9,766 bases of DNA, from contig JADHND010000047.1 in the NCBI GenBank assembly GCA_016779685.1, forward strand, positions 1 to 9,766. Reading direction: 5' to 3'. Made by a program: the position numbers and the translations under genes. Under the pieces are notes generated by a model, which did no database searches, was not told where the DNA came from, and was given only the letters and a program-made list of their open reading frames with translations. Each line of letters opens with the position of its first letter. The stretch's first letter is position 1. This DNA is from Shewanellaceae bacterium. GTDB lineage: Bacteria; Pseudomonadota; Gammaproteobacteria; Enterobacterales; Shewanellaceae. Below, in pieces: positions 1 to 5,675 of the stretch.

Positions 1-280
1 GCCGTATATGTGCTCCTTCTTGTGAAGCGACGCAGCCGCCGACGCCAATAATAAGGTTTGGCTTGTTCTGCTTTAGTTTTTTCCAACGTCCTAGCTGATG
101 AAAAACTTTTTCTTGGGCTTTTTCTCGAATAGAACAGGTATTCAAGAGCAGCACGTCAGCTTCTTCAGGATGTTCAGTGACGATATAGCCATGGGTATCG
201 TCGAGTAACTCGGCCATTTTTGACGAATCATATTCGTTCATTTGGCAGCCCCATGTTTTAATATGTAACTTTTTCGGCAT
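1..280 (-). CDS. miaB: MiaB, tRNA-2-methylthio-N6-dimethylallyladenosine synthase (5' part only)
   Basis: A radical-SAM methylthiotransferase that turns i6A37 into ms2i6A37 in tRNAs reading UNN codons. Only the first 93 residues lie in the window; the radical-SAM and TRAM domains are beyond its left edge. The N-terminal MTTase domain is clear: C12 in KTWGCQMNEYDS, C49 in NTCSIREKA and C83 in GVGGCVASQEG are the three cysteines that bind the auxiliary [4Fe-4S] cluster in this family. The ATG gives a family-like start (MPKKLHIKTWGCQMN). No strong Shine-Dalgarno precedes it. A perfect -35 hexamer TTGACA lies on this strand at 408-413, but no convincing -10 follows at normal spacing. The gene is divergent from ubiF; E. 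coli also has miaB next to ubiF in opposite orientation, which supports both calls. Confidence 0.95.
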   Translation of the reverse strand, partial: MPKKLHIKTWGCQMNEYDSSKMAELLDDTHGYIVTEHPEEADVLLLNTCSIREKAQEKVFHQLGRWKKLKQNKPNLIIGVGGCVASQEGAHIR

Positions 281-293
281 GAAATGTTGTTCG

Positions 294-367
294 CTTTGAT
301 TGAATAAAAGATGTCTTATTTTACAATCTTTACCCCAATATGGCTAGTTTCTTTAATCAAAGATTGT
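294..367. repeat. Overlapping inverted repeats in the miaB-ubiF divergent gap
   Basis: CTTTGATT (294-301) is complementary to AATCAAAG (355-362), extendable to 11 pairs with one G-U. Separately, ACAATCTTT (323-331) is complementary to AAAGATTGT (359-367). Both hairpins need the same right arm, so they exclude each other. This is seen directly; a regulatory role for the miaB leader or ubiF upstream region is inference, and chance in AT-rich DNA is possible. Confidence 0.4.
300..327 (+). promoter_or_regulatory. Possible sigma70-type promoter upstream of ubiF
   Basis: TTGAAT (300-305), a 16-nt spacer and TACAAT (322-327) resemble -35 and -10 elements pointing toward ubiF. The leader would be about 150 nt long, which is unusual for this kind of gene. 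The -10 is overlapped by one of the inverted repeats. Weak call. Confidence 0.25.
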
Positions 368-487
368 TTTAAATCAAGGACTTTTTAACATAAAAAAGTA
401 GATGTTTTGTCAACACATCAAGCGTCAGCAGGATTTTGTACGCCGGTAGTGAAGTTGGTTGCTAGCACTTTGGTGTAGCTTGGTGGT

Positions 488-1699
488 ATGCTAAGTGGGT
501 GCACAAAATTGGTTGATAAGGTGAAAAATTTGAAAGCTTTTGATATTGTGGTTCACGGAGGCGGCATCATAGGTTGTGCGACGGCTTTGGGGCTCGCGCA
601 ATTGGGGTTTAGGGTTGGTTTAATTGAAAGCCAAATATCCTCATATCACCCGACACCTGAACAGTTTGACATCCGTGTGTCAGCGATCAATTTCTCGGCT
701 GAAAAAGTGTTAGAACGACTGGGGATTTGGCGCTTGATTATGCAAGGAAGAACCAGACCATATAGTATGCTTGAAGCGTTTGAGGATGAATCCAATCGCT
801 TAAGTTTTGATGCGAAGCAGATAGGCATGCCGTATTTAGGCCATTTTGTTGAGAACGGCTTTCTACAACATACTTTATGGCACAGTTGTGTGGAGCATGA
901 GGCGATTGTTTGTTTTACCCCCGCTACGATATCGTCCCTAGTGATGCATGAACAATATGCTGATATTAAACTAGATTCTGGCGAATTATTGCAAGCTGCA
1001 CTCGTGGTTGGCGCGGATGGTCGGACATCTAGAGTTCGGCAATTAGCCCATATTGGGGTGACGGGTTGGGATTATAAGCAAGCTGCGTTGATTATGAACG
1101 TGAAGACTGAAAATACATCTCAAACGACGACATGGCAACAATTTTCGGCGACAGGACCTAAAGCATACTTACCCTTAGCTGGTCAACATGGTTCTTTAGT
1201 ATGGTACCATGATGTAGAACGCGTTCGACAACTTCAATTTATGCCTAAAGCACAGTTAAAAAAGACGGTTCAGGCGCATTTCCCAGGTAAACTAGCTGAC
1301 TTTGAAATTCAGCAGGTTGCCCATTTCCCCATTCAACGTCAGCATGCACAGTCTTATTATCATCAGCGAGTTGTGCTGGTTGGAGACGCAGCTCATAGTA
1401 TCCATCCACTGGCCGGACAAGGACTTAATCTAGGCTTTAAAGATATTGAAAAATTACTGGATGGTATCATGCAGGCTGGGATCCACTCTCAAGATCCTTT
1501 TTCTAGCCAAGTGCTACAAAAATATCAAACACAGCGTTATTATGACAATGCTTTCATGATGTCAGCGATGGATTTTTTTCATAGAGGCTTTCAAACTCAA
1601 TTCGCTTTGGTTAAGCCGATTCGTCGCCTAGCGCTGATGGCTGCCCAACATTCGGGGCCTTTAAAAAATAAAGTGATGCGTTATGCGATGGGCTTTTAG
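488..1699 (+). CDS. ubiF: UbiF-type FAD-dependent ubiquinone biosynthesis hydroxylase
   Basis: A class A flavoprotein monooxygenase of the UbiH/UbiF/VisC family, most like E. coli UbiF, which hydroxylates C6 of the demethoxyquinone intermediate in aerobic ubiquinone synthesis. Visible motifs are the dinucleotide fold GGGIIG (24-29), the FDIRVSAIN segment (60-68), the DG motif VVGADGRTSRVRQ (173-185), TWQQF (215-219) and the second FAD motif VGDAAHSIHPLAGQGLNLG (298-316). The tail (LALMAAQ, then VMRYAMGF at the end) also fits UbiF. The start is uncertain: this ATG gives 403 aa with 14 residues before the conserved MKAFDIVV-like beginning. A TTG at 530 is preceded by AAGG (519-522) at good spacing and would give 389 aa, close to the E. 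coli length. Membership is firm; regiospecificity rests on overall similarity and the miaB neighbour. Confidence 0.9.
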   Translation: MLSGCTKLVDKVKNLKAFDIVVHGGGIIGCATALGLAQLGFRVGLIESQISSYHPTPEQFDIRVSAINFSAEKVLERLGIWRLIMQGRTRPYSMLEAFEDESNRLSFDAKQIGMPYLGHFVENGFLQHTLWHSCVEHEAIVCFTPATISSLVMHEQYADIKLDSGELLQAALVVGADGRTSRVRQLAHIGVTGWDYKQAALIMNVKTENTSQTTTWQQFSATGPKAYLPLAGQHGSLVWYHDVERVRQLQFMPKAQLKKTVQAHFPGKLADFEIQQVAHFPIQRQHAQSYYHQRVVLVGDAAHSIHPLAGQGLNLGFKDIEKLLDGIMQAGIHSQDPFSSQVLQKYQTQRYYDNAFMMSAMDFFHRGFQTQFALVKPIRRLALMAAQHSGPLKNKVMRYAMGF

Positions 1700-1724
1700 T
1701 TATCATGAGATAATCTGCTCGTAT

Positions 1725-1768
1725 AACCGGCTTAAACCAGTGGGAATGACCTGACATCTAAGCTGGTT
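1725..1768 (+). other. Imperfect inverted repeat between ubiF and pth
   Basis: AACCGGCTTA (1725-1734) can pair with TAAGCTGGTT (1759-1768) over 10 positions with one G-U, around a 24-nt loop. A shorter alternative pairs AACCAG (1735-1740) with CTGGTT (1763-1768). No T-tract follows directly (the first T-run is at 1785-1790), so this is not a standard intrinsic terminator. It overlaps the -35 and spacer of the proposed pth promoter. Confidence 0.3.
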
Positions 1769-1780
1769 AAATGTTATGAT
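1751..1780 (+). promoter_or_regulatory. Sigma70-type promoter for pth-ychF
   Basis: CTGACA (1751-1756, 5 of 6 to TTGACA), an 18-nt spacer and TATGAT (1775-1780, 5 of 6 to TATAAT) lie 34 nt before the pth start codon, giving a predicted leader of roughly 28 nt. The match and position are seen directly; activity is inferred. Confidence 0.55.
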
Positions 1781-1814
1781 CCTATTTTTTATAACTCTGA
1801 TGGGTTAAGCGTTT

Positions 1815-2423
1815 ATGAAGCACATAAAATTGATAGTGGGACTGTGTAACCCAGGTGATCAATATCAAGATACCCGTCACAATGCCGGTGCTTGGCTGAT
1901 TGATCATTTAGTGGGCTTAGGGCGTGAAACATTGCTAACCAATAAAAAAGTATTTGGTCAGCTAACAACGGTTAATTTGTTTGGACATAAGTTGTTTTTA
2001 CTCAAACCCTTAACGTACATGAATGACAGTGGCCGTTCGGTTGCTGCTGTAGCACAGTTTTATAAGCTTGAGCCACCTGAGATTCTAGTGGTTCACGATG
2101 AATTAAGTTTGGCCCCAGGCTTGGCGCGCTTTAAGCAAGGAGGCGGTCACGGTGGACACAACGGGCTAAAGAGTATCATTGCGTCGCTGGGCAATCAAAA
2201 AGATTTTCTACGATTGCGATTAGGGATTGGCCATCCAGGTCATAAAGATGATGTGGTTAACTTTGTACTCAATAAGCCTTCAAGGCAAGAACGTGCATGC
2301 ATTAATCACGCTCTTGCAGATGTCATGAGCGCTATTGAAATGGGCTTTCAAAAAGATATATTGCATGCGATGAATTATTTACATGCTTGTAAGGTAGATT
2401 CACCCGATGATGAGTCTAATTAA
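1815..2423 (+). CDS. pth: Peptidyl-tRNA hydrolase
   Basis: Cleaves the ester bond of peptidyl-tRNAs that drop off the ribosome, recycling tRNA in the cytosol. The 202-aa length is close to E. coli Pth (194 aa). All catalytic landmarks are present with a constant +2 offset from E. coli numbering: N12 and H22 (in DTRHNAG), N70 (in TYMNDSG), D95 (in VVHDEL) and N116 (in GGHNGLKS). One departure from family consensus is Cys11 in VGLCNPG, where glycine (GLGNPG) is usual; the rest of the loop is intact. The start aligns with the family N-terminus, although the Shine-Dalgarno is weak. It sits 21 nt before ychF, the usual pth-ychF pair, and has its own likely promoter. In many gammaproteobacteria rplY and prs precede pth on the same strand; here they do not. 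Confidence 0.96.
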   Translation: MKHIKLIVGLCNPGDQYQDTRHNAGAWLIDHLVGLGRETLLTNKKVFGQLTTVNLFGHKLFLLKPLTYMNDSGRSVAAVAQFYKLEPPEILVVHDELSLAPGLARFKQGGGHGGHNGLKSIIASLGNQKDFLRLRLGIGHPGHKDDVVNFVLNKPSRQERACINHALADVMSAIEMGFQKDILHAMNYLHACKVDSPDDESN

Positions 2424-2432
2424 CGATTTAAC

Positions 2433-2437
2433 AAAGG
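2433..2437 (+). promoter_or_regulatory. Ribosome binding site of ychF
   Basis: AAAGG lies 7 nt before the ATG of ychF inside the short pth-ychF gap, so ychF can initiate independently within the shared transcript. Confidence 0.6.
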
Positions 2438-2444
2438 TAATATT

Positions 2445-3536
2445 ATGGGATTTAAATGTGGTATTGTTGGGCTACCCAACGTGGGTAAGTCAACATTATT
2501 TAATGCGCTAACCAATGCTGGGATTGAAGCACAAAATTTCCCCTTTTGTACGATAGAACCGAATCAAGGGGTGGTGCCTGTGCCTGACTTACGGCTTCAG
2601 GCGTTAACGAATATTGTTGAACCTCAAAAAGTGATCCCGGCCACCATGGAGTTTGTCGATATCGCTGGATTGGTTGCAGGCGCATCGAAAGGGGAAGGCT
2701 TAGGTAATCAATTCTTGGCGAATATTCGGGAAACCGATGCTATTGCACATGTGGTGCGTTGTTTTGATGATGCCAATGTCGTGCATGTGGGGGGCAAAGT
2801 TGATCCTTTAGATGACATTGAAGTGATCCATATGGAATTGGTGCTTTCAGACTTAGATACCTGCGAGCGAGCGATAACCCGTTTAAAAAAACGTGTTAAA
2901 GCGGGAGAAAAAAGTGCCCAATTAGAGTTACAAGTTTTAGAAAAGGTGGCTTTAACCCTAGAAAACAATCAGATGTTGCGTACCTTAGCGCTTTTAGAAG
3001 AAGAGCAACAAGCGATTGCATATTTAAATTTTTTGACGTCTAAACCCATGATGTTTATTGCAAATGTTGCAGAAGATGGCTTCGAGAGCAACCCTTATTT
3101 ATCCCAAGTGATGGCACTTGCCGAAACTCAAAATTGCTTGGTGGTGCCCGTTTGTGCAGCCATAGAGGCCGAATTGTCTGAATTAGACGACGACTCGCGG
3201 TTGGAGTTTATGGAAGACTTAGGGATGGCTGAAGCTGGCTTAGATAAAGTCATTCGAACCGGCTATGCACTGCTGGATTTGCATACCTATTTTACAGCGG
3301 GTAAAAAAGAAGTTCGTGCGTGGACGATTCCGGTTCATTCAACGGCGCCACAGGCAGCTGGCAAAATTCACACAGATTTTGAAAAAGGCTTTATTCGAGC
3401 TGAAGTGATAGCTTATAACGATTATATAGCTGGTCACGGAGAAGTGGGTGCGAAAGAAAATGGTAAGTGGCGCTTAGAAGGTAAAGATTACATTGTAGCC
3501 GATGGTGATGTCATTCATTTTAGATTTAACGTCTAG
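2445..3536 (+). CDS. ychF: YchF/OLA1 family redox-regulated ribosome-associated ATPase
   Basis: A universally conserved Obg-related P-loop NTPase that binds ribosomes and prefers ATP to GTP. The 363-aa length matches the family. In order: Walker A GLPNVGKS (9-16), switch I around NFPFCTIEPNQG (31-42), G3 DIAG (72-75) with the following GASKGEGLGNQFLANIRE segment, a helical coiled-coil insert at about 130-195, NVAE (207-210) in place of the GTPase NKxD motif (the hallmark that relaxes guanine specificity), and a C-terminal TGS domain from about 280 (TYFTAGKKEVRAW) to the end. Translation starts at an ATG with a usable AAAGG site. It is the distal gene of the pth-ychF unit. The gene is intact with no unusual residues at key positions. 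Confidence 0.97.
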   Translation: MGFKCGIVGLPNVGKSTLFNALTNAGIEAQNFPFCTIEPNQGVVPVPDLRLQALTNIVEPQKVIPATMEFVDIAGLVAGASKGEGLGNQFLANIRETDAIAHVVRCFDDANVVHVGGKVDPLDDIEVIHMELVLSDLDTCERAITRLKKRVKAGEKSAQLELQVLEKVALTLENNQMLRTLALLEEEQQAIAYLNFLTSKPMMFIANVAEDGFESNPYLSQVMALAETQNCLVVPVCAAIEAELSELDDDSRLEFMEDLGMAEAGLDKVIRTGYALLDLHTYFTAGKKEVRAWTIPVHSTAPQAAGKIHTDFEKGFIRAEVIAYNDYIAGHGEVGAKENGKWRLEGKDYIVADGDVIHFRFNV

Positions 3537-3569
3537 TCGGGTGTCTCTGTGTTTGCTTTAGGGGCTGTT

Positions 3570-3588
3570 TTGCTTAAAATATAAGCAA
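3570..3588. other. Small hairpin downstream of ychF
   Basis: TTGCTTA (3570-3576) and TAAGCAA (3582-3588) form a perfect 7-bp stem with a 5-nt loop, 34 nt after the ychF stop. No T-tract follows on either strand, so it is at best a weak 3'-end structure rather than a canonical intrinsic terminator. Confidence 0.35.
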
Positions 3589-3624
3589 GCGAGCATAAAA
3601 CTTCAGTAAAATTGCAAAAACTAG

Positions 3625-3653
3625 TTGACCTCTAACCGCTGAATTTGCATAAT
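3625..3653 (+). promoter_or_regulatory. Promoter of the tRNA cluster, stringent-type discriminator
   Basis: TTGACC (3625-3630), a 17-nt spacer and CATAAT (3648-3653) make a near-consensus sigma70 promoter. The bases between -10 and the expected start (ACGTCCGC, 3654-3661) are GC-rich, as in stable-RNA promoters inhibited by ppGpp. It lies about 30 nt before the first tRNA. Regulation by growth rate is inferred from this architecture. Confidence 0.65.
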
Positions 3654-3684
3654 ACGTCCGCTTAAGAAAATAAGTGATGTATAA

Positions 3685-3761
3685 GGCTATGTAGCTCAGC
3701 TGGTTAGAGCACAGCACTCATAATGCTGGGGTCGCAGGTTCAAGTCCCGCCATAGCTACCA
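3685..3761 (+). tRNA. tRNA-Met(CAT), elongator
   Basis: A 77-nt cloverleaf with encoded CCA. Acceptor GGCTATG pairs with CATAGCT, with a G1-U72 wobble where E. coli has G-C. Anticodon stem CAGCA/TGCTG encloses CTCATAA, so the anticodon is CAT. The stem lacks the three G-C pairs typical of initiator tRNA, and position 1 pairs with 72, so this is the elongator. Variable loop GGGTC and an A-C mismatch in the T stem (GCAGG/CCCGC) are as in E. coli metT, which argues against the lysidine-modified tRNA-Ile. Confidence 0.95.
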
Positions 3762-3773
3762 TGAAAATACAGT

Positions 3774-3858
3774 GCGGGAGTGGCGGAATTGGTAGACGCA
3801 CCAGATTTAGGTTCTGGCGCCGCAAGGTGTGAGAGTTCAAGTCTCTCCTTCCGCACCA
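3774..3858 (+). tRNA. tRNA-Leu(TAG)
   Basis: An 85-nt class II tRNA with encoded CCA. Acceptor GCGGGAG pairs with CTTCCGC (one G-U). Anticodon stem CCAGA/TCTGG encloses TTTAGGT, giving anticodon TAG. The long variable arm CGCC-GCAA-GGTG and the perfect T stem GAGAG/CTCTC confirm a leucine tRNA. It is very close to E. coli leuW and lies 12 nt after tRNA-Met, so both are probably cut from one precursor. Confidence 0.97.
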
Positions 3859-3871
3859 CTTTAAGTTTTGT

Positions 3872-3946
3872 AGGGATATCGCCAAGCGGTAAGGCAGCGG
3901 GTTTTGATCTCGCCATTCCCAGGTTCGAATCCTGGTATCCCTGCCA
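3872..3946 (+). tRNA. tRNA-Gln(TTG), copy 1
   Basis: A 75-nt cloverleaf with encoded CCA. Acceptor AGGGATA pairs fully with TATCCCT, with G73 as discriminator. Anticodon stem GCGGG/CTCGC encloses TTTTGAT, so the anticodon is TTG. T stem CCAGG/CCTGG is perfect. The first pair is A1-U72, while E. coli tRNA-Gln has U1-A72; both keep the weak first pair used by GlnRS. It is 13 nt after tRNA-Leu. Confidence 0.96.
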
Positions 3947-3987
3947 ATTTAAAGCAGTCACTTTACTTAAGTTTCTAAACGTCCTGT

Positions 3988-4062
3988 AGGGATATCGCCA
4001 AGCGGTAAGGCAGCGGGTTTTGATCTCGCCATTCCCAGGTTCGAATCCTGGTATCCCTGCCA
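3988..4062 (+). tRNA. tRNA-Gln(TTG), copy 2
   Basis: Identical to the first tRNA-Gln over all 75 nt, with anticodon TTG and encoded CCA. It is the last gene of the cluster Met-Leu-Gln-Gln, which has the same order as the first four genes of the E. coli metT operon (metT-leuW-glnU-glnW). Transcription converges with the phosphodiesterase gene just downstream. Confidence 0.96.
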
Positions 4063-4063
4063 T

Positions 4064-4091
4064 TTAGAAAAAGCATTCCCTTTTAATCTAA
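4064..4091. terminator. Possible weak bidirectional terminator between tRNA cluster and EAL gene
   Basis: TTAGA-AAAAG (4064-4073) can pair with CTTTT and TCTAA (4080-4084, 4087-4091) around loop CATTCC, with a 2-nt bulge. The stem is A/T-rich. It lies in the 45-nt gap between convergent transcripts. On the minus strand the 3' arm contains TTTTTC. Stability is low, so this is a tentative call. Confidence 0.25.
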
Positions 4092-4107
4092 TCCAGGTTC
4101 ATTTTAT

Positions 4108-5598
4108 TCATTCTGATTCTATCTTTTTGAGATCATCTGTGTAGGTCGCTAAACCATCTAGCGTTAACGGGCGAGAGTAATAGAAGCCTTGGTGATGTGT
4201 GATGTTATGGTTGATAAGATACTCTACTTGCGCCTCATTTTCGACGCCTTCAGCAACCATGTGCAATTGAGCAGTGTGGCCAAACTCGATAATGCCGTCT
4301 AATATGGTTCTTTTTAGATCGTTCGTAGCAATGGTATCGATAAACATCTTATCAATTTTAATGGTCTTTAAGCCTAAGTTTTGAATATAGGCAAAGCTAC
4401 CATAACCCGTACCAGTGTCATCTAGTTTAATATTAATATCAAGCTCGGTAAACATTTGTAAGACTTGCTTCGCTTGATCCATGTCTTTAAAAGGCTGTCT
4501 TTCAGTCACTTCTATCGCGATAGGCAAATGGACAGAGTGGATATCACGGCATGCTTGTAAGAGCTCCTTGACGAATTGAGGGCGCTCTAGTTGGGTTGGG
4601 GCGACGTTAAAGCAAAATGGAATTTCACGAAAAATATCTTTATATTGTTGACGCTGTTCTTCAACTTGTTCAAAGAGAGAGAGCAACAATGGGTCAATGA
4701 GGCCAGTTGATTCTGCAATAAAGATAAATTCAGAAGGTGAGACAATGTAGTTATTAAAATCCCATCGCGCTAAGACTTCAACTGCGGTTACTTGGCCGGT
4801 AGTTGTATCTATAATAGGCTGATAATAAGGGTAAATTTGTTTTTTCTGAATGGCTTTTTTAAGAATACACTCCGGTTTCCTACTGTTGAAGTGTTGCCGA
4901 ATGAGCCCGATAAGTACCAAGAGATTGAAGCCAATCAGTGCCCCGATAACAAAAGGTTTAAGATATGCATAATATCGTTTTTGAATGCTATCTAGATTAA
5001 ATTCAAATGTCGCGCGCATGTTGTACAGATTGGCATTGAGACGGTAGAGGTCGTGTTGGTGATGATTAAATAAATTGGTTTCTTTGGTTTGCCAAATCAC
5101 GCGGTAACAATGTATACAGTAGTTATCAATTAAGTCGATAGGCTCAAAGACCGTGAACCATGTTTGGTCGCTGATTGTTTTGGTAAAAACCAGCGCATTT
5201 ATATTGTCTATTTTTACCAGAGACAATGATTCTGTTTCAGAAAGTGAATATTGATGGAGGTACGTAATGCTTTGCTTTTGTCTTTTCGTGACAAAGCCTT
5301 CACTCCAACAAATCTTCTTCGTGTTGAGGTCGGTATAGCCAAAAATACGTATAATGGAGGATTGATATTCCAGTCGCCATAAATTTTTTTGATCGCAAAG
5401 TTTGGTTTCTGATTGCGTGTTGATAATGATCCGCCGGCTGAGATCGATATGATGTTCAATTTCTTGGCGGTAGTGTTCAAGAGTGAATTTTGCATGTTGG
5501 AGACTGGCATGATGGGCGGACAAAAACAACAATGGTTGGTAGGCAACCATTGTTGTTGGAATCGAGAGTGCAGCTAAGACAATCAATCTTTTAAGCAT
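4108..5598 (-). CDS. Membrane-anchored EAL-domain cyclic-di-GMP phosphodiesterase with CSS-like periplasmic sensor
   Basis: Predicted to hydrolyse c-di-GMP to pGpG at the inner membrane. A signal anchor (about 5-26, after K3/R4) leads to a periplasmic region (about 27-212) and a second membrane helix (about 214-233), then a cytoplasmic EAL domain (about 245-490). The layout and the cysteines C68 and C97 (ICWSEG) resemble the CSS-motif domain of PdeC-type proteins, where a DsbA/DsbB-controlled disulfide tunes activity; an extra C161-x-x-C164 pair is present. The EAL domain keeps E274 (EVLARW, so EVL rather than EAL), N331, E363 (EVTER), D393/D394 (DDTGTGYGS), K414, E450/E453 (AEGVEN) and Q470 (HHQGFYYSRPL), so it should be catalytic. 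No GGDEF domain is present. No clear Shine-Dalgarno is seen. The gene is 77 nt after the mutase on the same strand. Confidence 0.88.
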   Translation of the reverse strand: MLKRLIVLAALSIPTTMVAYQPLLFLSAHHASLQHAKFTLEHYRQEIEHHIDLSRRIIINTQSETKLCDQKNLWRLEYQSSIIRIFGYTDLNTKKICWSEGFVTKRQKQSITYLHQYSLSETESLSLVKIDNINALVFTKTISDQTWFTVFEPIDLIDNYCIHCYRVIWQTKETNLFNHHQHDLYRLNANLYNMRATFEFNLDSIQKRYYAYLKPFVIGALIGFNLLVLIGLIRQHFNSRKPECILKKAIQKKQIYPYYQPIIDTTTGQVTAVEVLARWDFNNYIVSPSEFIFIAESTGLIDPLLLSLFEQVEEQRQQYKDIFREIPFCFNVAPTQLERPQFVKELLQACRDIHSVHLPIAIEVTERQPFKDMDQAKQVLQMFTELDINIKLDDTGTGYGSFAYIQNLGLKTIKIDKMFIDTIATNDLKRTILDGIIEFGHTAQLHMVAEGVENEAQVEYLINHNITHHQGFYYSRPLTLDGLATYTDDLKKIESE

Positions 5599-5631
5599 AT
5601 ACGTACAATTTTTTATGCTTACATTGTTTTA

Positions 5632-5647
5632 ACACTTTTATAAGTGT
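5632..5647. other. Small hairpin between the mutase and EAL genes
   Basis: ACACTT (5632-5637) and AAGTGT (5642-5647) form a 6-bp stem with a 4-nt loop in the 77-nt gap. No T-tract follows on the transcribed minus strand, so read-through from the mutase gene into the phosphodiesterase gene is possible. Confidence 0.3.
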
Positions 5648-5675
5648 AATCCGTGCTGGGCTATTTTTCACCTTT

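Larger units (their letters stand above)
3869..4062 (+). repeat. Tandem 78-nt direct repeat containing the two tRNA-Gln genes
   Basis: Bases 3869-3946 and 3985-4062 are identical, covering the full tRNA-Gln plus three upstream bases, with a 38-nt unrelated spacer. The repeat ends almost exactly at the mature tRNA ends, pointing to gene duplication with homogenisation by gene conversion rather than a mobile element. Confidence 0.9.

Noticed and set aside
488..502. MLSGC at the UbiF N-terminus resembles a lipobox
   Set aside because: The cysteine is at residue 5 with no charged N-region or hydrophobic stretch before it, and UbiF proteins are not lipoproteins. The true start is probably downstream.
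2500..2968. Minus-strand reading frames inside ychF
   Set aside because: They lie wholly within a strongly conserved gene, have no recognisable domain and no ribosome binding site; they are antisense shadows.
3869..4062. Two identical 78-nt units resembling a short CRISPR or mobile repeat
   Set aside because: Each unit is a complete tRNA-Gln cloverleaf with CCA; there are only two units and no adjacent cas or transposase gene.
3740..4063. Open reading frames across the tRNA cluster on both strands (3740-4063 minus, 3780-3989 plus)
   Set aside because: They are produced by the open sequence of the tRNA genes; the repeated peptide segment in the minus frame is simply the duplicated tRNA-Gln.
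3537..4107. Integration of a genomic island at the tRNA genes
   Set aside because: No integrase gene and no displaced tRNA 3' fragment is visible next to the cluster; flanking genes are ordinary chromosomal genes.
5214..5546. A 110-codon frame overlapping the phosphodiesterase gene in another frame of the same strand
   Set aside because: It overlaps the periplasmic-domain coding sequence, shows no family motif, and the EAL gene frame is continuous and well supported.
4108..5598. Degenerate, catalytically dead EAL receptor
   Set aside because: The EVL and DDTGTGYGS changes spare the metal-binding and catalytic residues E274, N331, E363, D393, D394, K414, E450 and Q470.
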